Made by a program: the position numbers and the translations under genes. From Candidatus Kapaibacterium sp. (GTDB taxonomy: Bacteria > Bacteroidota > Ignavibacteria > Kapaibacteriales > UBA4661), in contig RDXM01000116.1 of NCBI GenBank assembly GCA_004292595.1, forward strand, positions 1 to 34,332: a DNA stretch of 34,332 bases, given 5' to 3'. The notes below the pieces were generated by a model. It was given only the letters and a program-made list of their open reading frames with translations. It was not told the origin of the DNA and did no database searches. This document shows, in pieces, positions 17,601-26,807 of this stretch. The first letter of the stretch is position 1. Every line of letters begins with the position of its first letter.

Positions 17601-18290
17601 TTGGGTCAGAAAACTAACCCCATTGGACTTCGTCTAGGCATTATCCGTGCATGGGACGCTAATTGGTTCGATGAGAGCAACTTCGCAAGCAAGCTCTCTG
17701 AAGATATGATGGTGCGTAAGTATTTGAATGAACGCTTGAAAAAAGCTGGAATTTCACGCATTATCGTTGAGCGCACTGCAAAACAAATTCGTTTGACTAT
17801 CAAAACATCTCGTCCAGGCGTGGTGATTGGTCGCTCGGGTAAGGAAATTGCGCAGCTCGAAGAGGAATTGAAGAAACTTACATCTAAAGAAGTAAAAATC
17901 TTGATTAGCGAAATCAAACGTCCTGAAATTGATGCGCAGCTCGTTGGTGATACCATCGCGCAACAGCTGGAAGGTCGTATTTCGTACCGCCGTGCAATGA
18001 AGCAAGCTGTGAGCAATGCAATGCGCATGGGTGCTGAAGGTGTTCGTATCGTGTGCAATGGTCGCTTGGGTGGCGCGGATATGTCGCGCATGGAGCAATA
18101 CCGCGAAGGTCGAGTACCGCTTCACACCTTGCGTGCAAACATTGACTACGCGACATCTCGCGCGCAGACCATTTACGGAACAATCGGTATTAAAGTATGG
18201 GTATGTTTGGGTGAAGTGCTTGATGGCGCAGAATCAATGTACCAAGAAAAACCGTCATCGTCTGCACCTCAGGCAAAAGCGGCTCGCTAA
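17601..18290 (+). CDS. rpsC: 30S ribosomal protein S3
   Basis: Forms the mRNA entry pore and contributes to the ribosome's helicase activity. 229 residues. The type II KH domain shows VVIGRSGKEI (75-84, GxxG loop G77-G80). The C-terminal domain has YRRAMKQAVSNAMRMGAEG and MSRMEQYREGRVPLHTLRA. It starts with TTG: the conserved MGQKTNPIGLRLG begins there, and CGGAG lies 8 nt upstream. The proline/alanine tail (SSAPQAKAA) is short. Confidence 0.96.
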   Translation: MGQKTNPIGLRLGIIRAWDANWFDESNFASKLSEDMMVRKYLNERLKKAGISRIIVERTAKQIRLTIKTSRPGVVIGRSGKEIAQLEEELKKLTSKEVKILISEIKRPEIDAQLVGDTIAQQLEGRISYRRAMKQAVSNAMRMGAEGVRIVCNGRLGGADMSRMEQYREGRVPLHTLRANIDYATSRAQTIYGTIGIKVWVCLGEVLDGAESMYQEKPSSSAPQAKAAR

Positions 18291-18346
18291 TTGAATCAAA
18301 ATCAAAACGTAGAAGCAAATTAGCTTAATTCTCAAGGAAATGTATC

Positions 18347-18769
18347 ATGCTGCTCCCAAAAAGAGTTAAATATCGTAAAACCCAGCGCGGTCGCATGAAA
18401 GGCAAAGCGTATCGCGGCTCACAAGTAGCCTTCGGTACATTCGGCTTGAAAGCCTTGGAACCGGCATGGATTACTAACCGTCAAATCGAATCGGCGCGTA
18501 TTGCGATAAACCGTTACTTGCGCCGCGACGGTAAAATCTGGATTCGTATTTTCCCCGACAAGCCGTTTACCAAAAAGCCCGCCGAAGTACGGATGGGTTC
18601 TGGTAAAGGTAGCACGGAATACTATGTAGCAGTTGTAAAACCTGGTCGCATCATGTTTGAAATTGATGGTGTTGATAAGGAAAAAGCAATGGAGGCATTC
18701 CGCCTTGCAGCGCACAAACTGCCGATTAAAACGAAATTTGTAACCAGAATTGATGCTCAGGAGCACTGA
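18347..18769 (+). CDS. rplP: 50S ribosomal protein L16
   Basis: Binds near the A-site tRNA elbow and the peptidyl-transferase centre, a late assembly step. 140 residues, normal. [19 protein letters not shown] opens the protein. [20 protein letters not shown] contains the conserved arginine (about residue 82) that is hydroxylated in E. coli. AAGGA lies upstream of the ATG. Only 2 nt separate its stop from rpmC, so translation of the two is probably coupled. Confidence 0.97.
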   Translation: MLLPKRVKYRKTQRGRMKGKAYRGSQVAFGTFGLKALEPAWITNRQIESARIAINRYLRRDGKIWIRIFPDKPFTKKPAEVRMGSGKGSTEYYVAVVKPGRIMFEIDGVDKEKAMEAFRLAAHKLPIKTKFVTRIDAQEH

Positions 18770-18771
18770 TT

Positions 18772-18978
18772 ATGAAGGCGCGTAAATCTGAAGACTTGCG
18801 GAAATTGAACGCTGAAGACCTTGCAATGGCTCTTCGTGATTCTCAAGAAACCTTGACCAATCTCCGCTTCCAAAAAACGTTAGGCGAACTCGAAAATGCA
18901 GCGTACTTACGCACACTGCGCAAAGACATCGCCCGTATAAATACAATTATTCGTGAGCGTGAACTTTCAACGATGTAA
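18772..18978 (+). CDS. rpmC: 50S ribosomal protein L29
   Basis: Small helical protein at the tunnel exit, next to L23. 68 residues, with the typical [21 protein letters not shown] opening (in shorter form: [11 protein letters not shown]) and the [17 protein letters not shown] helix at the end. A GGAG within the rplP 3' end (18759-18762) lies about 9 nt before the ATG. Packed tightly between rplP (2 nt) and rpsQ (5 nt). Confidence 0.95.
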   Translation: MKARKSEDLRKLNAEDLAMALRDSQETLTNLRFQKTLGELENAAYLRTLRKDIARINTIIRERELSTM

Positions 18979-18983
18979 TACTA

Positions 18984-19262
18984 ATGGAAACGACACAAAC
19001 CCAGCCTCAACGCGGAAGACGCAAAGTAAAAATCGGTAAAGTTGTTAGTGCGAAGAAAATGGATAAAACCATTCTTGTTGCCGTAGAGCGACAAGTTGCG
19101 CACCCACTTTACAAGAAATACTTCAAAAAGACCAATAAATTCATGGCGCATGATGCGGAAAATTCGTGCAACGAAGGCGATACCGTTCGCATCATGGAAA
19201 CACGCCCGCTTAGTGCGCGCAAACGCTGGCGTTTGGTTGAAATTCTCGAACGCGCTAAGTAA
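18984..19262 (+). CDS. rpsQ: 30S ribosomal protein S17
   Basis: OB-fold protein that binds the 16S rRNA 5' domain. 92 residues, slightly longer than the E. coli protein because of an N-terminal [16 protein letters not shown] stretch. The core [20 protein letters not shown] and the [20 protein letters not shown] strand are intact. The ATG follows the rpmC stop by 5 nt. Confidence 0.95.
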   Translation: METTQTQPQRGRRKVKIGKVVSAKKMDKTILVAVERQVAHPLYKKYFKKTNKFMAHDAENSCNEGDTVRIMETRPLSARKRWRLVEILERAK

Positions 19263-19293
19263 TTTTTTTCACAGAAAGTGAGCGTATTTTGCC

Positions 19294-19662
19294 ATGATAC
19301 AAGAAGAATCAAACCTCGTTGTTGCCGACAATTCCGGTGCGCGTAAAGTACGTTGTATCCGTGTTTTGGGCGGTCATGAAAAGCGTTATGCAGGTATTGG
19401 CGACATTATTGTCGTTTCCGTTAAAGACGCAATCCCAAATGCTGGTGTGAAAAAAGGCGATAAATCTCGCGCTGTGATTGTTCGCACCAAAAAAGAAATT
19501 CGCCGCAAAGATGGCTCGTATATTCGCTTCGACGAAAATGCAGCCGTTCTCTTGAACACACAAGGCGAGCCACGCGGCACCCGTATCTTCGGACCAGTTG
19601 CCCGCGAACTTCGTGATAAGAGCTTTATGAAAATTGTTTCTCTCGCTCCCGAAGTTCTCTAA
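19294..19662 (+). CDS. rplN: 50S ribosomal protein L14
   Basis: Subunit-interface protein contacting 16S helix 14, and the docking site of the silencing factor RsfS. 122 residues, exactly the standard length, from [17 protein letters not shown] to IVSLAPEVL. Conserved blocks are [17 protein letters not shown] and [20 protein letters not shown]. It lies 31 nt after rpsQ. A longer 93-nt gap precedes rplX. Confidence 0.97.
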   Translation: MIQEESNLVVADNSGARKVRCIRVLGGHEKRYAGIGDIIVVSVKDAIPNAGVKKGDKSRAVIVRTKKEIRRKDGSYIRFDENAAVLLNTQGEPRGTRIFGPVARELRDKSFMKIVSLAPEVL

Positions 19663-19755
19663 GAACCTTGTGAAGTGATAGTTTGAAGCAATAAAGTACG
19701 CACGAATTGACGATTTGATATTGATGATTTGACATTTCAATCTCGACACAAAGCT

Positions 19756-20076
19756 ATGAAACTCAAAATTAAAAAAAATGACACCGTCCGCGTCATTGCT
19801 GGCAACGACAAAGGCAAAGAAGGTCGCGTTACCGAAATATTGCCCGACAAAATGCGTGTTATTGTCGAAGGCGTAAACGTGCGTAAAAAGCACATGAAGC
19901 CAGCTCAAGGACAGCCAAACGGCTCAATCCAAGAACGCGAAATGCCGATTCACTACTCAAATGTAATGCTCCTTGATGGTGCAAAAAACACCACACGTCT
20001 CGGCGTGAAAAAAGTTGAGCAAAACGGCACCGTTTCTCGTGTTCGTATCGCTCGCACGACTGGCGAACAAATCTAA
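19756..20076 (+). CDS. rplX: 50S ribosomal protein L24
   Basis: Assembly-initiator protein with a KOW motif, visible as [20 protein letters not shown] in the first 25 residues. The ATG at 19756 (MKLKIKKND, 106 residues) was chosen; a codon at 19729 would add nine non-conserved residues. No Shine-Dalgarno is evident. It lies 93 nt after rplN and 101 nt before rplE, so the gene is set apart more than usual in the spc cluster. Confidence 0.95.
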   Translation: MKLKIKKNDTVRVIAGNDKGKEGRVTEILPDKMRVIVEGVNVRKKHMKPAQGQPNGSIQEREMPIHYSNVMLLDGAKNTTRLGVKKVEQNGTVSRVRIARTTGEQI

Positions 20077-20177
20077 ACCAATCCCATATCGTTGCGATGG
20101 AAGCAGCTTCAAGCTCTTCAATTAGTAATGAACTTTTCGATTGATTTTTACCGACTTATTTAGTCCCGACATCTGTT

Positions 20178-20822
20178 ATGGCAAAGCAACAACAAGTTAA
20201 AACCAAAAAAGTAGAATTTGCATTTGAAGGTGCGCGTCTTTCTGGGGATGCCCCAAAAGCAGCAGAAGCCCGTCTTGCAAAGTTTTACAAAGAAAATGTC
20301 GTTCCTGCTTTGATGAAGCAGTTTAACTACAAAACCGTGATGCAAGTACCAAGACTGCATAAAATCACGATGAACATGGGTGTTGGTGCAGCAACCCAAG
20401 ACCAAAAAATGATTCAAGCTGCCGTAACAGAATTGGAGCTTATTACAGGTCAGCGTCCTGCTGTAACCACCGCTAAAGAAGCTATCTCAAACTTCAAACT
20501 TCGTGTGAATCAACCTATTGGCTGCCGCGTAACTTTGCGCCGTACCCATATGTTTGAATTCCTCGATCGCTTTATCAATATCGTAACCCCGCGTATCCGC
20601 GACTTTCGTGGTTTGCCAGATAAGTCTTTCGACGGACGTGGTAATTACTCGCTCGGTATCAAAGAGCAGATTATCTTTCCTGAGATTGACGTTGATAAAG
20701 TAAGCAAAATTCGCGGTATGGATATTACTTTTGTAACCACCGCAAAAACTGACGAAGAAGCATACGCACTCATGAAGGAATTTGGTTTCCCCTTCCGCAA
20801 GCGCGAGCAACCAGCAGCGTAA
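20178..20822 (+). CDS. rplE: 50S ribosomal protein L5 with N-terminal extension
   Basis: Binds 5S rRNA and the P-site tRNA in the central protuberance. The core starts near residue 33 ([17 protein letters not shown]) and continues with [26 protein letters not shown] and [15 protein letters not shown]. Total length is 214 residues against about 180 for most bacteria. The excess is an N-terminal stretch of about 30 residues ([20 protein letters not shown] and on) with no counterpart in E. coli L5. A start at an internal methionine would remove conserved core, so the long form is likely real. No Shine-Dalgarno; the sequence ACATCTGTT before ATGGC recurs at rpsK. Confidence 0.95.
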   Translation: MAKQQQVKTKKVEFAFEGARLSGDAPKAAEARLAKFYKENVVPALMKQFNYKTVMQVPRLHKITMNMGVGAATQDQKMIQAAVTELELITGQRPAVTTAKEAISNFKLRVNQPIGCRVTLRRTHMFEFLDRFINIVTPRIRDFRGLPDKSFDGRGNYSLGIKEQIIFPEIDVDKVSKIRGMDITFVTTAKTDEEAYALMKEFGFPFRKREQPAA

Positions 20823-20893
20823 ACCTAAGTGTTTATCAATGCTTCATCATTCTAACGAATCCGACACTTTGTACTTTTATTTTCATTTGCAGT

Positions 20894-21163
20894 ATGGCAA
20901 CAACAGCAATCACAGCGCGAAACGACAAACGCAAACGACTTGTTGATAAATACGCTGAAAAACGTGCAGCATTAAAAGAAGCAGGCGACTGGGAAGGTTT
21001 GCAAAAACTTCCTCGCAACAGCTCTGCAACACGTGTTCGCAGCCGTTGTAGCCTGACGGGTCGCGGTAAAGGTGTCTATCGCAAATTTGGCTTGGGACGG
21101 AATAAATTCCGTGAACTTGCGCTCGATGGTAAAATTCCGGGTGTTCGCAAGTCAAGCTGGTAA
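20894..21163 (+). CDS. rpsN: 30S ribosomal protein S14, zinc-free type
   Basis: Small-subunit head protein. 89 residues of the longer class that lacks the zinc-binding CxxC pairs: only one cysteine is present ([10 protein letters not shown]). The conserved C-terminus [30 protein letters not shown] is seen in blocks ([22 protein letters not shown]). It lies 71 nt after rplE and 90 nt before rpsH. Confidence 0.95.
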   Translation: MATTAITARNDKRKRLVDKYAEKRAALKEAGDWEGLQKLPRNSSATRVRSRCSLTGRGKGVYRKFGLGRNKFRELALDGKIPGVRKSSW

Positions 21164-21253
21164 GATGTTCGCGGAGCAAGATTTTATGAGCTTCGCAGCT
21201 TACCTTTACCTCATTTGAAACAACACTAAGTATCATCATAACGCTTAATTATC

Positions 21254-21649
21254 ATGCAGTTATCTGACCCGATATCCGACTTTCTCACTCGCATCCGCAA
21301 TGCTCAAAAAGCACGGCACAAGCGCGTTGATATTCCTTCTTCAAAGATGAAAGTTTCGATTGCAAAAATCTTGAAGGAACAAGGTTACATCGGTGAATAC
21401 GAAGTAATTTCCGACAACAAACAAGGAATTTTGCGTGTTTCGTTGCGTTATCATAATGGTCGCGCTCCGTTTGACAAAATTACACGTGTAAGCCGTCCGG
21501 GAATTCGTCGCTATACGGCTTCGTCAGAAGCTCCGCGTGTTCGTAGCGGTCTTGGTATTGCGATTCTCTCTACGCCGAAAGGCATTATGAGCGACAAAGA
21601 AGCTCGTAAACTGAACGTCGGTGGTGAAGTTCTTTGCACGATTTACTAA
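21254..21649 (+). CDS. rpsH: 30S ribosomal protein S8
   Basis: Primary binder of the 16S rRNA central domain and, in E. coli, a translational repressor of the spc operon. 131 residues, standard. It opens MQLSDPISDFLTRIRNAQKA and ends with LGIAILSTPKGIMSDKEARK then GGEVLCTIY. No S8-type leader was identified at rplE, so repression is only a possibility by analogy. It lies 76 nt before rplF. Confidence 0.96.
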   Translation: MQLSDPISDFLTRIRNAQKARHKRVDIPSSKMKVSIAKILKEQGYIGEYEVISDNKQGILRVSLRYHNGRAPFDKITRVSRPGIRRYTASSEAPRVRSGLGIAILSTPKGIMSDKEARKLNVGGEVLCTIY

Positions 21650-21725
21650 TCGCGCAGTTTGTACTTTACGCTCTAACTTTAGAATGATTCTGAACATTTA
21701 ACGTAGAATTTGAAGGAGTCTTGCC

Positions 21726-22271
21726 GTGTCTCGTATTGGCAAAAAAATCATCTCAATCCCTAAAGATGCTCAAGTAACCATCAATGGTCAGAGCGTTAAG
21801 GTAAAAGGACCCAAAGGCGAACTTGAGTTCAATATTCCGGATGCAATTTCGCATGAAATGAAAGACGGAAATATGTCTTTTGCTCGTTCCTCCGATGAAA
21901 AGCACGTTCGTGCACTTCACGGCTTGGTTCGCGCAATGATTAACTCTATGATTGAGGGAGTTACTAAAGGCTTTACCAAAACACTTGATATTGAAGGTGT
22001 TGGTTACAAAGTCGAATTGCGCGGCAAAAACCTTTATCTGTCGCTTGGGTATTCTCACCCGATTCTCTTCATTCCGCCTCCAGGTATCACGTTTGCGGCA
22101 ATAACCGCAACACAGCTTACCGTAACAGGTGTTGATAAGCAACTTGTTGGTGAGGTATCGGCGAAATTGCGCGCACTTCGCGCACCAGAGCCGTACAAAG
22201 GCAAAGGTGTTCGCTATCAAGGCGAGTACATTCGTCGCAAAGCGGGCAAATCTGGCGGCAAAGGCAAGTAA
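21726..22271 (+). CDS. rplF: 50S ribosomal protein L6
   Basis: Two-domain protein near the factor-binding site and sarcin-ricin loop. 181 residues, standard. It starts with GTG, fixed by the conserved SRIGKKIISIPKDAQV opening and by AAGGAG about 7 nt upstream. The C-terminal signature PEPYKGKGVRYQGEYIRRKA is complete. The 105-nt spacer to rplR is longer than usual. Confidence 0.96.
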   Translation: MSRIGKKIISIPKDAQVTINGQSVKVKGPKGELEFNIPDAISHEMKDGNMSFARSSDEKHVRALHGLVRAMINSMIEGVTKGFTKTLDIEGVGYKVELRGKNLYLSLGYSHPILFIPPPGITFAAITATQLTVTGVDKQLVGEVSAKLRALRAPEPYKGKGVRYQGEYIRRKAGKSGGKGK

Positions 22272-22376
22272 TAGTCCCATGCTTGCATTCGGTGTTCGAT
22301 TGGTGCAGACCTCGTTTAGTGGCTCCCCTTTCACGCCGAACCTTTCCAAGTATTTCAATTTTCATTGCTTGAAAAA

Positions 22377-22745
22377 ATGATTACAACGAATAAATATGAG
22401 CGTCGCGCACGTCGTAAAAAAAGCGTCCGTCGTAAAATCACTGGCACAGCAGAGCGTCCCCGTTTGACGGTGTATCGCAGTCTGAGCCACATTTACGCGC
22501 AGGTGATTGACGATGCAAAGATGCACACTATTGTAGCTGCCTCAAGTGCAGACAAGGATGTGAAAGCAAAGATTGATGCGGCTTCGGGTAAAATCGAAGA
22601 AAGCAAAATCGTTGGCGAACTCCTTGCACAACGCGCTGCTGCTGCTGGTGTAAAAAGTGTTGTGTTTGACCGTAACGGCTTTATTTATCATGGTCGCCTG
22701 AAAGCTCTGGCTGATGGTGCGCGTGAAGCTGGTTTGCAATTCTAA
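22377..22745 (+). CDS. rplR: 50S ribosomal protein L18
   Basis: Binds 5S rRNA and brings it into the large subunit. The ATG at 22377 gives [20 protein letters not shown] and 122 residues, near the usual 117-120. A TTG four codons upstream was rejected. The conserved [20 protein letters not shown] and [21 protein letters not shown] blocks are present in order. rpsE follows after a 118-nt spacer that holds nested hairpins. Confidence 0.95.
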   Translation: MITTNKYERRARRKKSVRRKITGTAERPRLTVYRSLSHIYAQVIDDAKMHTIVAASSADKDVKAKIDAASGKIEESKIVGELLAQRAAAAGVKSVVFDRNGFIYHGRLKALADGAREAGLQF

Positions 22746-22753
22746 TTGCAGAC

Positions 22754-22791
22754 ATCTCTTTGGTAATTCTCTAAATAGAGTTTAAAGAGAT
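22754..22791 (+). promoter_or_regulatory. nested hairpin in the rplR-rpsE spacer
   Basis: ATCTCTTT (22754-22761) pairs with AAAGAGAT (22784-22791). Inside lies CTCT-AAAT-AGAG (22769-22780). It starts 8 nt after the rplR stop and is not followed by a U-run, so it is more likely an RNA processing or stability element than a terminator. Confidence 0.35.
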
Positions 22792-22863
22792 AATACCCAA
22801 AATCGGTTCAAACATTTCAAAAAGAAATAAACAAATACTAACGAATTTTTACTGAGTGTTGCA

Positions 22864-23367
22864 GTGGCTAAACAGAAACCATCTGAGTTAGAACTCAAAG
22901 ATAAACTTGTAAACGTCGCACGTACAGCAAAAGTTGTAAAAGGTGGCAGACGCTTCGGATTTAGTGCAATCGTTGTTGTTGGTGATGGCAATGGTCATGT
23001 TGGCTATGGTCTCGGCAAAGCGAATGAAGTTGCCGACGCAATCACAAAAGCAACCGACGCTGCACGCAAAAGCCTCGTGAAAATCACGTTGAGCAACAAT
23101 ACCATTCCGCATGAAGTATTTGGAAAATTCGGCGCGGGCAAGGTTCTCTTGAAGCCAGCAACACCTGGTACAGGCGTAATTGCTTCTGGTGGTGTTCGTG
23201 CTGTGCTTGAGATGGCTGGTGTGCAGGACGTACTCACGAAGAGCCTTGGTTCTTCTAACCCGCACAACACCGTAAAAGCGACATTCCAGGCTCTTACACA
23301 ACTGCAAGATGCACAAACAATCGCTGAACGTCGCGGTATTGATGTTCGCAAAGTGATGTTTGGTTAA
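22864..23367 (+). CDS. rpsE: 30S ribosomal protein S5
   Basis: Located at the mRNA entry channel, contributing to accuracy and helicase activity. 167 residues, standard. Starts with GTG ([13 protein letters not shown]). The N-terminal double-stranded-RNA-binding-like domain has [20 protein letters not shown], seen as [11 protein letters not shown] then [14 protein letters not shown]. The C-terminal domain has [18 protein letters not shown]. It lies 118 nt after rplR and 81 nt before rpmD. Confidence 0.96.
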   Translation: MAKQKPSELELKDKLVNVARTAKVVKGGRRFGFSAIVVVGDGNGHVGYGLGKANEVADAITKATDAARKSLVKITLSNNTIPHEVFGKFGAGKVLLKPATPGTGVIASGGVRAVLEMAGVQDVLTKSLGSSNPHNTVKATFQALTQLQDAQTIAERRGIDVRKVMFG

Positions 23368-23448
23368 TCAAGTTTCATTACGAAATTTCATTACATCTTC
23401 GGCACCTCTTGAACGAACTTATTGCAGACGTTTCAACCAATGAGAACT

Positions 23449-23628
23449 ATGTCACAGCTCAAAATCACTCAAGTACGCAGTATCATCAACTGCAAGGAAG
23501 CGCAAAAACGCACGATTAAGGCATTGGGTCTTGGTCGCCCGAATAGCGTTGTTACGCAGCCGAAAAATGCTTCTACACTCGGAATGTTGAACGTGGTTCA
23601 GCATCTCGTAAAAGTAGAAGAAGCATAA
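23449..23628 (+). CDS. rpmD: 50S ribosomal protein L30
   Basis: Small non-essential-type large-subunit protein found only in some bacteria. 59 residues from the ATG at 23449 (MSQLKITQVRSIINCKEAQK), matching the family length. Another ATG at 23440 would add three residues and cannot be excluded, and a TTG at 23422 is unlikely. The core RTIKALGLGRPNSVV and the end MLNVVQHLVKVEE are typical. Neither start has a Shine-Dalgarno. rplO follows after 45 nt. Confidence 0.93.
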   Translation: MSQLKITQVRSIINCKEAQKRTIKALGLGRPNSVVTQPKNASTLGMLNVVQHLVKVEEA

Positions 23629-23673
23629 CTTTAGAATACAAGATTACTATTTCATCCTTAGAAGGTCGCATCC

Positions 23674-24135
23674 ATGAAACACGTCGGCAACTTGACGTAT
23701 AGCCCCGGGTCGCGCAAAAGCGTGAAGCGTATCGGTCGCGGTACAGGCTCAGGGCATGGTGGAACATCCACAAAAGGTCATAAAGGACACCAATCTCGCG
23801 CTGGCTATAAGCGTAAACGCTCCTTCGAGGGCGGTCAAATGCCGCTTAACCGCCGTTTGCCGAAATTTGGCTTCAAAAACCCCTTCCGCATTGAGTATCA
23901 GTGCGTGAATGTTGCTATGCTTGAAGAATTAGCTGTTGCAGGCAAATTCAATGGTGGTGCAGTTACGTTTGACGTATTGCACGACTTGGGCATCATTAGC
24001 AAAGGTAATGCGCCGCTCAAAATTTTGGGCAATGGTGCAATTACAAAGGCGTTGAAAGTGTCCGCACATAAATTCTCCGAATCCGCAAAAGCAAAAATTG
24101 AATCAGCCGGAGGCACGGTAACGGTTCATGAATAG
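23674..24135 (+). CDS. rplO: 50S ribosomal protein L15
   Basis: Late-binding large-subunit protein with a long glycine-rich extended arm. 153 residues, standard. The arm reads GRGTGSGHGGTSTKGHKGHQ then SRAGYKRKRSFEGGQMPL, and the globular C-terminal part ends AKIESAGGTVTVHE. GAAGG lies about 8 nt before the ATG. Its last 8 nt overlap the secY start, so the two genes are translationally coupled, a common arrangement. Confidence 0.97.
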   Translation: MKHVGNLTYSPGSRKSVKRIGRGTGSGHGGTSTKGHKGHQSRAGYKRKRSFEGGQMPLNRRLPKFGFKNPFRIEYQCVNVAMLEELAVAGKFNGGAVTFDVLHDLGIISKGNAPLKILGNGAITKALKVSAHKFSESAKAKIESAGGTVTVHE

Positions 24136-25495
24136 AATACTAGACACCCTCAAAAATATCTTCAGAATTGAAGAACTCCGGCAGAGAATCCTCTTCACCG
24201 CCGGAGTATTGCTTGTTGTGCGCTTAGGTTCGCACGTAACCTTGCCAGGCGTTGATGTTTCCGCCCTGGCAGCAGCAAGCGCGAACTCGGCATCGAATAC
24301 CCTCTTTGGACTTTTTGACCTCTTTGTAGGGGGCGCATTCTCCAAAGCAGCGATTTTCGCTCTTGGTATCATGCCATATATTTCTGCCACGATTATCTTG
24401 CAACTTGCAGGTATCTTCATTCCTGAGCTTCAGCGTTTACAACGTGAAGGCGAAGAAGGTCGCCGCCGCTTGAATCAATACTCTCGCTTTGCTGCGGTGA
24501 TTATTGCTACCTTACAATCGTGGGCAGTTACAATAAAAATCGCAAGCACACAAGGACCGAACGGCGTTTCGGTTGTGCCAGATAGCGGTTTCTTATTTAC
24601 CTTGACTTCTATCGTCCTTTTAACAGCAGGTACAATTTTCCTCATGTGGCTAGGTGAGCAAATCACTGAGCGCGGTATCGGTAACGGTACGTCAATGATC
24701 ATCTTTATTGGTATCATTGCGCAGCTTCCCGCCGCATTTATTCAAGAGTTCCAGCTTATCGCAGCTGGCTCGCGTGTGTGGATTGTGGATATTATCTTGC
24801 TTGTTCTTTTGGCAGGAATTATCGCAGTCGTAATTTTGATGACGCAGGGTACACGCCGTATTCCAGTGCAGTACGCAAAGCGAGTGGTTGGTCGTAAAGT
24901 ATATGGCGGTACAACGCAGTATATCCCGCTTCGCGTGAATACAGCAGGTGTAATGCCGATTATCTTTGCGCAATCTATCATGTTCATTCCGACCACGATT
25001 TTGAGCTTTTTCCCCGATGCACAATGGGCTGCTTCGCTCGCTCGTGTATGGAGCGACCGCTCATTTGTGTATGCCTTTTTCTACGCAATCATCATTGTAT
25101 TCTTTACCTACTTCTACACTGCTATCGCCTTCAATCCAAAAGATGTTGCCGATAACATGAAGAAGCAAGGTGGATTTGTTCCTGGTGTTCGTCCAGGTGC
25201 GCCGACTGCTGAATACATGGATAATATCTTAACGCGCATTACACTTCCGGGTTCAATTTTTCTTGCTCTTATTGCAATTTTGCCCGTGTTTGTTTCTAAT
25301 GTTCTCGCAGTTCCGTCTCTTTTTGCATCGTTCTTCGGTGGTACAAGCATGCTCATCATTGTTGGTGTTGCGCTTGATACGCTCCAGCAAATTGAATCAT
25401 ACTTGCTCATGCGTCATTATGATGGCTTTATGAAGAGTGGTAAATTGCGTGGTCGTGTTGGCACAAACGTTGGTGCGCCAGGTTCAGGCTACTAA
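24128..25495 (+). CDS. secY: preprotein translocase channel subunit SecY
   Basis: Central pore of the Sec translocon in the inner membrane, exporting unfolded proteins with SecE, SecG and SecA. 455 residues with ten predicted membrane helices. Conserved features are the plug/TM2 region FDLFVGGAFSKAAIFALGIM (in part), PYISATIILQL, the loop motif ITERGIGNGTSMIIF, and the cytoplasmic loop RRIPVQYAKR that binds SecA and the ribosome. The start overlaps rplO by 8 nt. adk, which often follows secY, is absent; map comes 26 nt later. Confidence 0.98.
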   Translation: MNRILDTLKNIFRIEELRQRILFTAGVLLVVRLGSHVTLPGVDVSALAAASANSASNTLFGLFDLFVGGAFSKAAIFALGIMPYISATIILQLAGIFIPELQRLQREGEEGRRRLNQYSRFAAVIIATLQSWAVTIKIASTQGPNGVSVVPDSGFLFTLTSIVLLTAGTIFLMWLGEQITERGIGNGTSMIIFIGIIAQLPAAFIQEFQLIAAGSRVWIVDIILLVLLAGIIAVVILMTQGTRRIPVQYAKRVVGRKVYGGTTQYIPLRVNTAGVMPIIFAQSIMFIPTTILSFFPDAQWAASLARVWSDRSFVYAFFYAIIIVFFTYFYTAIAFNPKDVADNMKKQGGFVPGVRPGAPTAEYMDNILTRITLPGSIFLALIAILPVFVSNVLAVPSLFASFFGGTSMLIIVGVALDTLQQIESYLLMRHYDGFMKSGKLRGRVGTNVGAPGSGY

Positions 25496-25521
25496 TTGCT
25501 AACCGTATTTCAAGAAATGTT

Positions 25522-26343
25522 ATGGTTGGTGCGCCGTCCGTCAAGGTAAAACGAGCAGTTGATTATATCGAAGAATCATGCCGTATTGTTGCCGATACAA
25601 TTACACTGGTCGGAAAAAATGTTGGCATTGGTGTAACAACTCTTGAGCTTGACAAAATCGCGGAAGATTATATTCTCTCGCAAGATGCCGTTCCTTCGTT
25701 CAAGGGCTATCAAGTGCCTTGGCAAAGCGACGTTGGTGGTAAAAAGCGTTATTTGACATATCAGTATGCTTCGTGTATGTCGGTGAATGATGTAGTTGTT
25801 CACGGGCTGCCGTCTAACTATAAACTCCAAGAAGGCGATATTTTGTCATTTGATATTGGAGTCTATAAAAACGGTTATCACGGCGATAGTGCTTATACCT
25901 TCGGTGTTGGTGAAATTTCCGCAGAAGCAAAAAAGCTCATGCGTGTAACCGAAGAAGCACTCTTGCTGGGCTTAGAGCAAGCAACTGGACGCAACAAAGT
26001 CTACACGGTGTCGGGTGCAATTCAGAAACACGTTGAACGAAATGGTTTCTCTTGTGTACGTGAATTGGTCGGACATGGCATCGGTGAAGAAATTCACGAA
26101 GAGCCTTCTATTCCGAATTTTATACCGCCGCTTTTGCACCGCGAGCAGTATCCAAATGTACGGTTTCGTGCGGGTCAGGCAGTTGCGATTGAACCAATGG
26201 TGAATGCTGGAAAAGCAAAAGTTGACACTGATGACGACGGCTGGACAATACGTACAGCAGACCGCAAATATTCAGCTCACTTTGAGCATACCGTCATCAT
26301 TCAAGAAAAAGAACCACCAATTATTTTGACACTGTTGCAGTAA
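25522..26343 (+). CDS. map: methionine aminopeptidase type I
   Basis: Removes the initiator methionine from nascent proteins, a dinuclear-metal cytosolic enzyme. 273 residues, a normal type I length without the type II insert. The metal ligands are all visible: D111 and D122 (SFDIGVYKNGYHGDSA), H185 (GHGIGEEIHEEP), E224 (VAIEPMV) and E255 (HFEHTV). The substrate-pocket histidine H94 is in VVHGLPS. Located between secY and infA, as in many bacteria. Confidence 0.97.
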   Translation: MVGAPSVKVKRAVDYIEESCRIVADTITLVGKNVGIGVTTLELDKIAEDYILSQDAVPSFKGYQVPWQSDVGGKKRYLTYQYASCMSVNDVVVHGLPSNYKLQEGDILSFDIGVYKNGYHGDSAYTFGVGEISAEAKKLMRVTEEALLLGLEQATGRNKVYTVSGAIQKHVERNGFSCVRELVGHGIGEEIHEEPSIPNFIPPLLHREQYPNVRFRAGQAVAIEPMVNAGKAKVDTDDDGWTIRTADRKYSAHFEHTVIIQEKEPPIILTLLQ

Positions 26344-26410
26344 CGCACCAACGCGCTTCTAATGCGCTTGCGAGCTGCTCTCTCTTACTTTTCACAAATA
26401 CGTTCACAGT

Positions 26411-26629
26411 ATGGCGAAGCAAGGCTTAATTCGCGTAGATGGTCTTGTTGAGGAAACGCTCCCCAATGCACAATTTATCGTCAAGTTGGAAAACGGACAC
26501 AAGGTACTTGCGCACGTTTCTGGCAAAATGCGGATGAATTTCATTAAGATTATTCAAGGCGATAAAGTTACCGTTGAACTCTCGCCATACGATTTAACAA
26601 AAGGCAGAGTTGTTTATCGTTACAAATAA
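26411..26629 (+). CDS. infA: translation initiation factor IF-1
   Basis: OB-fold factor that blocks the A site during initiation and helps IF-2 and IF-3. 72 residues, the exact standard length. It reads [20 protein letters not shown] at the start, the RNA-binding strand [16 protein letters not shown], and ends [12 protein letters not shown]. No Shine-Dalgarno is evident. A 178-nt spacer with a terminator-like hairpin separates it from rpmJ. Confidence 0.97.
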   Translation: MAKQGLIRVDGLVEETLPNAQFIVKLENGHKVLAHVSGKMRMNFIKIIQGDKVTVELSPYDLTKGRVVYRYK

Positions 26630-26678
26630 TGTTATATTTGTAATCTTGCCCTGAACTACTGTGAAAACACAATGTTCC

Positions 26679-26721
26679 GTCTGTGCTTGGCAAAAAAAAT
26701 TGCTAGTGCAGACATTTTTTT
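26679..26721 (+). terminator. possible terminator or attenuator between infA and rpmJ
   Basis: GTCTGTGCT (26679-26687) can pair with AGTGCAGAC (26705-26713) through nine base pairs, two of them G-U. After one A comes a run of seven T (26715-26721). The stem is moderate, so partial termination is more likely than a full stop. No clear promoter for rpmJ was found downstream. Confidence 0.45.
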
Positions 26722-26807
26722 CTGTGAAAATTGAAGAAAAAAAGGCAGAAAAAACACCGAAAACACGCATAAAATCTATACGTTAATTTCATTCAAGGAT
26801 TGTAACA

